Shown: piece by piece, positions 62,148 to 64,000 of the stretch | How the letters are laid out: each line of letters begins with the position of its first letter | Numbering within the stretch: the stretch's first letter is position 1 | Notes under the pieces: generated by a model | The model's database searches: none | What the model saw: only the letters and a program-made list of their open reading frames with translations | What the model was told of the DNA's origin: nothing | Made by a program: the position numbers and the translations under genes | NCBI RefSeq assembly: GCF_013141695.1 | Contig: NZ_WHNY01000060.1 | Location: forward strand, 1 to 64,000 | Length of the DNA: 64,000 nucleotides | Origin: Paenibacillus plantarum | GTDB taxonomy: Bacteria > Bacillota > Bacilli > Paenibacillales > NBRC-103111 | Direction: 5' to 3'

Positions 62148-63335
62148 ATGTTGCGTACACTTTTGAATAAAGCTTCCCTAACCATAGCGGGGCTCATGTC
62201 AGGCACCTCCCTAGATGGCATTGATGTTGCCATTGTCCACATAGAGGGGCGAAGCGTAGAGACGAACATCAAGCTGCTTCACTTTGAGAGTCTTCCTTTT
62301 GATGAGGAGATGCGAGAAAAGCTTAAGCGTTTATGCACGATCGAGCATTCCGATGTTGCGCAAGTGTGTGGCATGAACTTCGCCATAGCCGAGCGTTTCG
62401 CAGATGCCGTCATCCAAACGGCCCAAGCAGCAAACATAAGCATGGACGACATCGATCTGATTTCGACGCATGGGCAGACGATCTGGCACATCCCGGTAGC
62501 GGATGAATCGGACCGTTTTCTTCCCAAATCAACGCTGCAAATCGGGGATTTGTCCGTCATTGCCAAACGAACAGGCAAACCTGTCGTTGGTGATTTCAGG
62601 ACAGCGGATATCGCTGTTGGCGGGCAAGGCGCACCGCTTGTACCTTATGGCGACGATCTCATGTTCAGAGATGCGGATAAGGGCCGAATCCTTCAAAACA
62701 TAGGCGGAATTGGCAACTGCACGGCTCTTCCGGCCGCTAGTGCGGATGGCGGTATGATCGCTTTTGATACGGGCCCGGGGAATATGGTGATGGATCAGGT
62801 TGTGTATGAGCTATCCCAAGGGAAGCTTTCGTACGATGCCAATGGCGATTGGGCTGCCAAAGGCAAGGTACATAACGGATTGCTAGCGGACATGCTCGCA
62901 CATCCGTATTTCCAGGAACCGCCTCCGAAGACGACGGGCCGTGAAATGTTCGGGAAAACCTATGCCTCGGCATGGCTGGTTTCTGCTCTGGAGCAGGGGC
63001 TGTTGCACGAGGATATCGTGGCGACAGCGACAGCTTTTACCGCGCATACGATTGCACGCGGGTATCAGGCATACATTTTGCCACAGTGTAGCATTGCGGA
63101 AGTGATCGTGAGTGGAGGCGGTGCGCATAATCGCACGCTGCTTCTGATGCTGGCAGATTTATTGCCTGAGCAAGCCATTCTTACGTCAGATGAACTTGGT
63201 ATTTCAGCAGATGCGAAGGAAGCGATTCTGTTTGCTTTGCTTGGCAATGCATTCATCCAAGGAGAGCCGAACAACGTTCCAGCGGCGACGGGAGCAGAAC
63301 GACCGACGATCTTGGGGAAATTAGCTCTGCCATAG
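62148..63335 (+). CDS. anmK: Anhydro-N-acetylmuramic acid kinase AnmK
   Basis: A 395-residue cytoplasmic kinase that opens and phosphorylates 1,6-anhydro-MurNAc to MurNAc-6-phosphate, the MurQ substrate. Signatures: GLMSGTSLDGIDVAIV (residues 16-31), STHGQTIWHIP, VGDFRTADIAVGGQGAPLVPY, NIGGIGNCT, FDTGPGNMVMD and VSGGGAHNRTLL. Start after GGAG. It is the last gene of the recycling cluster, ahead of a strong terminator. Its presence implies a supply of anhydro-sugars from lytic transglycosylases. Confidence 0.95.
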   Translation: MLRTLLNKASLTIAGLMSGTSLDGIDVAIVHIEGRSVETNIKLLHFESLPFDEEMREKLKRLCTIEHSDVAQVCGMNFAIAERFADAVIQTAQAANISMDDIDLISTHGQTIWHIPVADESDRFLPKSTLQIGDLSVIAKRTGKPVVGDFRTADIAVGGQGAPLVPYGDDLMFRDADKGRILQNIGGIGNCTALPAASADGGMIAFDTGPGNMVMDQVVYELSQGKLSYDANGDWAAKGKVHNGLLADMLAHPYFQEPPPKTTGREMFGKTYASAWLVSALEQGLLHEDIVATATAFTAHTIARGYQAYILPQCSIAEVIVSGGGAHNRTLLLMLADLLPEQAILTSDELGISADAKEAILFALLGNAFIQGEPNNVPAATGAERPTILGKLALP

Positions 63336-63350
63336 GTTCTACCTTGTATC

Positions 63351-63396
63351 AGACCGAAGCCATCTATGTAACAGATGGTCATTCGGTCTTATTTTT
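63351..63396 (+). terminator. Terminator of the cell-wall sugar recycling cluster
   Basis: AGACCGAA pairs with TTCGGTCT, enclosing GCCATCT/AGATGGT (one G-U), followed by TATTTTT. Confidence 0.85.
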
Positions 63397-63469
63397 GGTT
63401 AGGAGAAGTGTCTACTTTTTTGGTACAATGTTTACAACTTACTAGAGTTTGTAAAGGAGAGAAGTATGC

Positions 63470-64000
63470 ATGCCGCCTATCCTCAAAAGTATTCTTAAAT
63501 TAATCGTTGTAATTCTCTTAATTGTTATGGCGTTTCAGGCTAACTGGTTAATTGGGGTAGCTGCAATCTTGGTCATCCTAGGTTATTTTGTTTATGTGAA
63601 CCGATCTGCTATGTACGCTCAGAGGGGCAATCTGGCCTATATGAAGGGTGATCGTGAGCAAGCGTTGATTTGGATGGAAAAAGCGTATGACTCGAAAGCC
63701 TTTCTGCCAAAACATCAAATTGGATATGGTTATTTGTTAATGAAGACAGGTGATCTCACCAAGGCTGAGCAAATGTTCGAAGAGGTTCTGCAATCAGCGA
63801 AAGCTTCAGATATCCGCATACAAGCGAAACTCAATGTGGCTACAGTGTACTGGTTGAAGAACAAGCGGGACGAAGCATTGGGCATGTTGCAGGAGCTAGC
63901 AAACGAGGTCAAGAACACACTGGTCTATGGGAATTATGGTTATTTTCAAATTTTGCAGGGAGACTTGGAAGAGGCACTTACTTATAATCTCGAGGCCTAC
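63470..64000 (+). CDS. Membrane-anchored tetratricopeptide repeat protein (cut by window end)
   Basis: The first 177 codons are present and stay open to the window edge. Two adjacent membrane helices (about residues 8-24 and 27-43) are followed by TPR-like helical repeats (GNLAYMKGDREQALIWMEKA; YLLMKTGDLTKAEQMFEEVL; YFQILQGDLEEALTYNLEA). Start ATG at 63470 behind AAAGGAG; an overlapping ATG at 63466 is in a frame that closes after 10 codons. Function unknown; TPR proteins scaffold other proteins. Confidence 0.8.
   Translation, partial: MPPILKSILKLIVVILLIVMAFQANWLIGVAAILVILGYFVYVNRSAMYAQRGNLAYMKGDREQALIWMEKAYDSKAFLPKHQIGYGYLLMKTGDLTKAEQMFEEVLQSAKASDIRIQAKLNVATVYWLKNKRDEALGMLQELANEVKNTLVYGNYGYFQILQGDLEEALTYNLEAY

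Noticed and set aside
1-64000. tRNA, rRNA, insertion sequences and prophage genes
   Set aside because: No cloverleaf-like or rRNA-like stretch, transposase, integrase or phage structural frame was recognised.

Overview
The window reads as a Paenibacillus-type Firmicute. It carries a gerA-type spore germination operon, a secreted subtilase anchored by SLH repeats, a lyase ending in a FIMAH-like domain, YesM/YesN-type sensor-regulators next to carbohydrate ABC transporters, AGGAGG-type ribosome binding sites throughout and moderate GC content. I saw no tRNA, rRNA, CRISPR array, transposase or prophage gene.

Layout. 1-5.7 kb: a minus-strand SLH protease and a TetR-MFS efflux pair with two near-identical operators. 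5.9-21.1 kb: a polysaccharide locus with a secreted PL8 lyase, a membrane AraC-type regulator, an LplB/YtcP/lipoprotein importer, a GH95 and a GH29 alpha-L-fucosidase and a metallophosphoesterase; the lyase and the importer share a duplicated terminator-plus-promoter cassette. 21.2-24.8 kb: a minus-strand phosphodiesterase/EamA/metallophosphoesterase operon divergent from a DeoR regulator. 25.1-28.0 kb: an AraC-cupin regulator divergent from a GH35 beta-galactosidase. 28.2-31.9 kb: the spore germination receptor operon. 32-39 kb: an FMN reductase, a P-loop protein, a TauE/SafE permease, a small ORF, an ABC-F protein, and pirin, unknown and nitric oxide synthase genes in a row. 39-47.4 kb: a sugar isomerase/oxidoreductase pair divergent from a two-component system and a sugar ABC importer, with cre-like sites. 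47.4-48.6 kb: a 50-codon ORF and rarD behind an unusual leader.

49.1-63.3 kb is a cell-wall sugar recycling cluster: RpiR/MurR regulator, MurQ etherase, ABC importer (lipoprotein and two permeases), GNAT acetyltransferase, PIG-L-like protein, NamZ, BadF/BadG-type kinase, NagZ, AmiE-like serine hydrolase and AnmK. It resembles the Bacillus subtilis murQ-murR-murP-amiE-nagZ-namZ set, but an ABC importer plus a kinase stands where the PTS permease MurP would be, and none of the hydrolases has a visible signal peptide. I infer that intact muropeptide-derived saccharides are imported and then taken apart in the cytoplasm.

The most unusual structure is intergenic. Five gaps hold a tetrad of 20-30 bp units laid out forward-forward-reverse-reverse with almost constant geometry: about 50-51 bp between the two forward units, about 75-82 bp across the centre, 50-51 bp between the two reverse units. 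The unit sequence differs between most loci. A sixth gap holds four palindromes with matching geometry, and a seventh holds a 52-bp-period hairpin array of the same palindrome family, in which almost all differences in the stems keep pairing through G-U wobble. Three of these elements lie inside the cell-wall recycling operon. I know of no described family with this layout.
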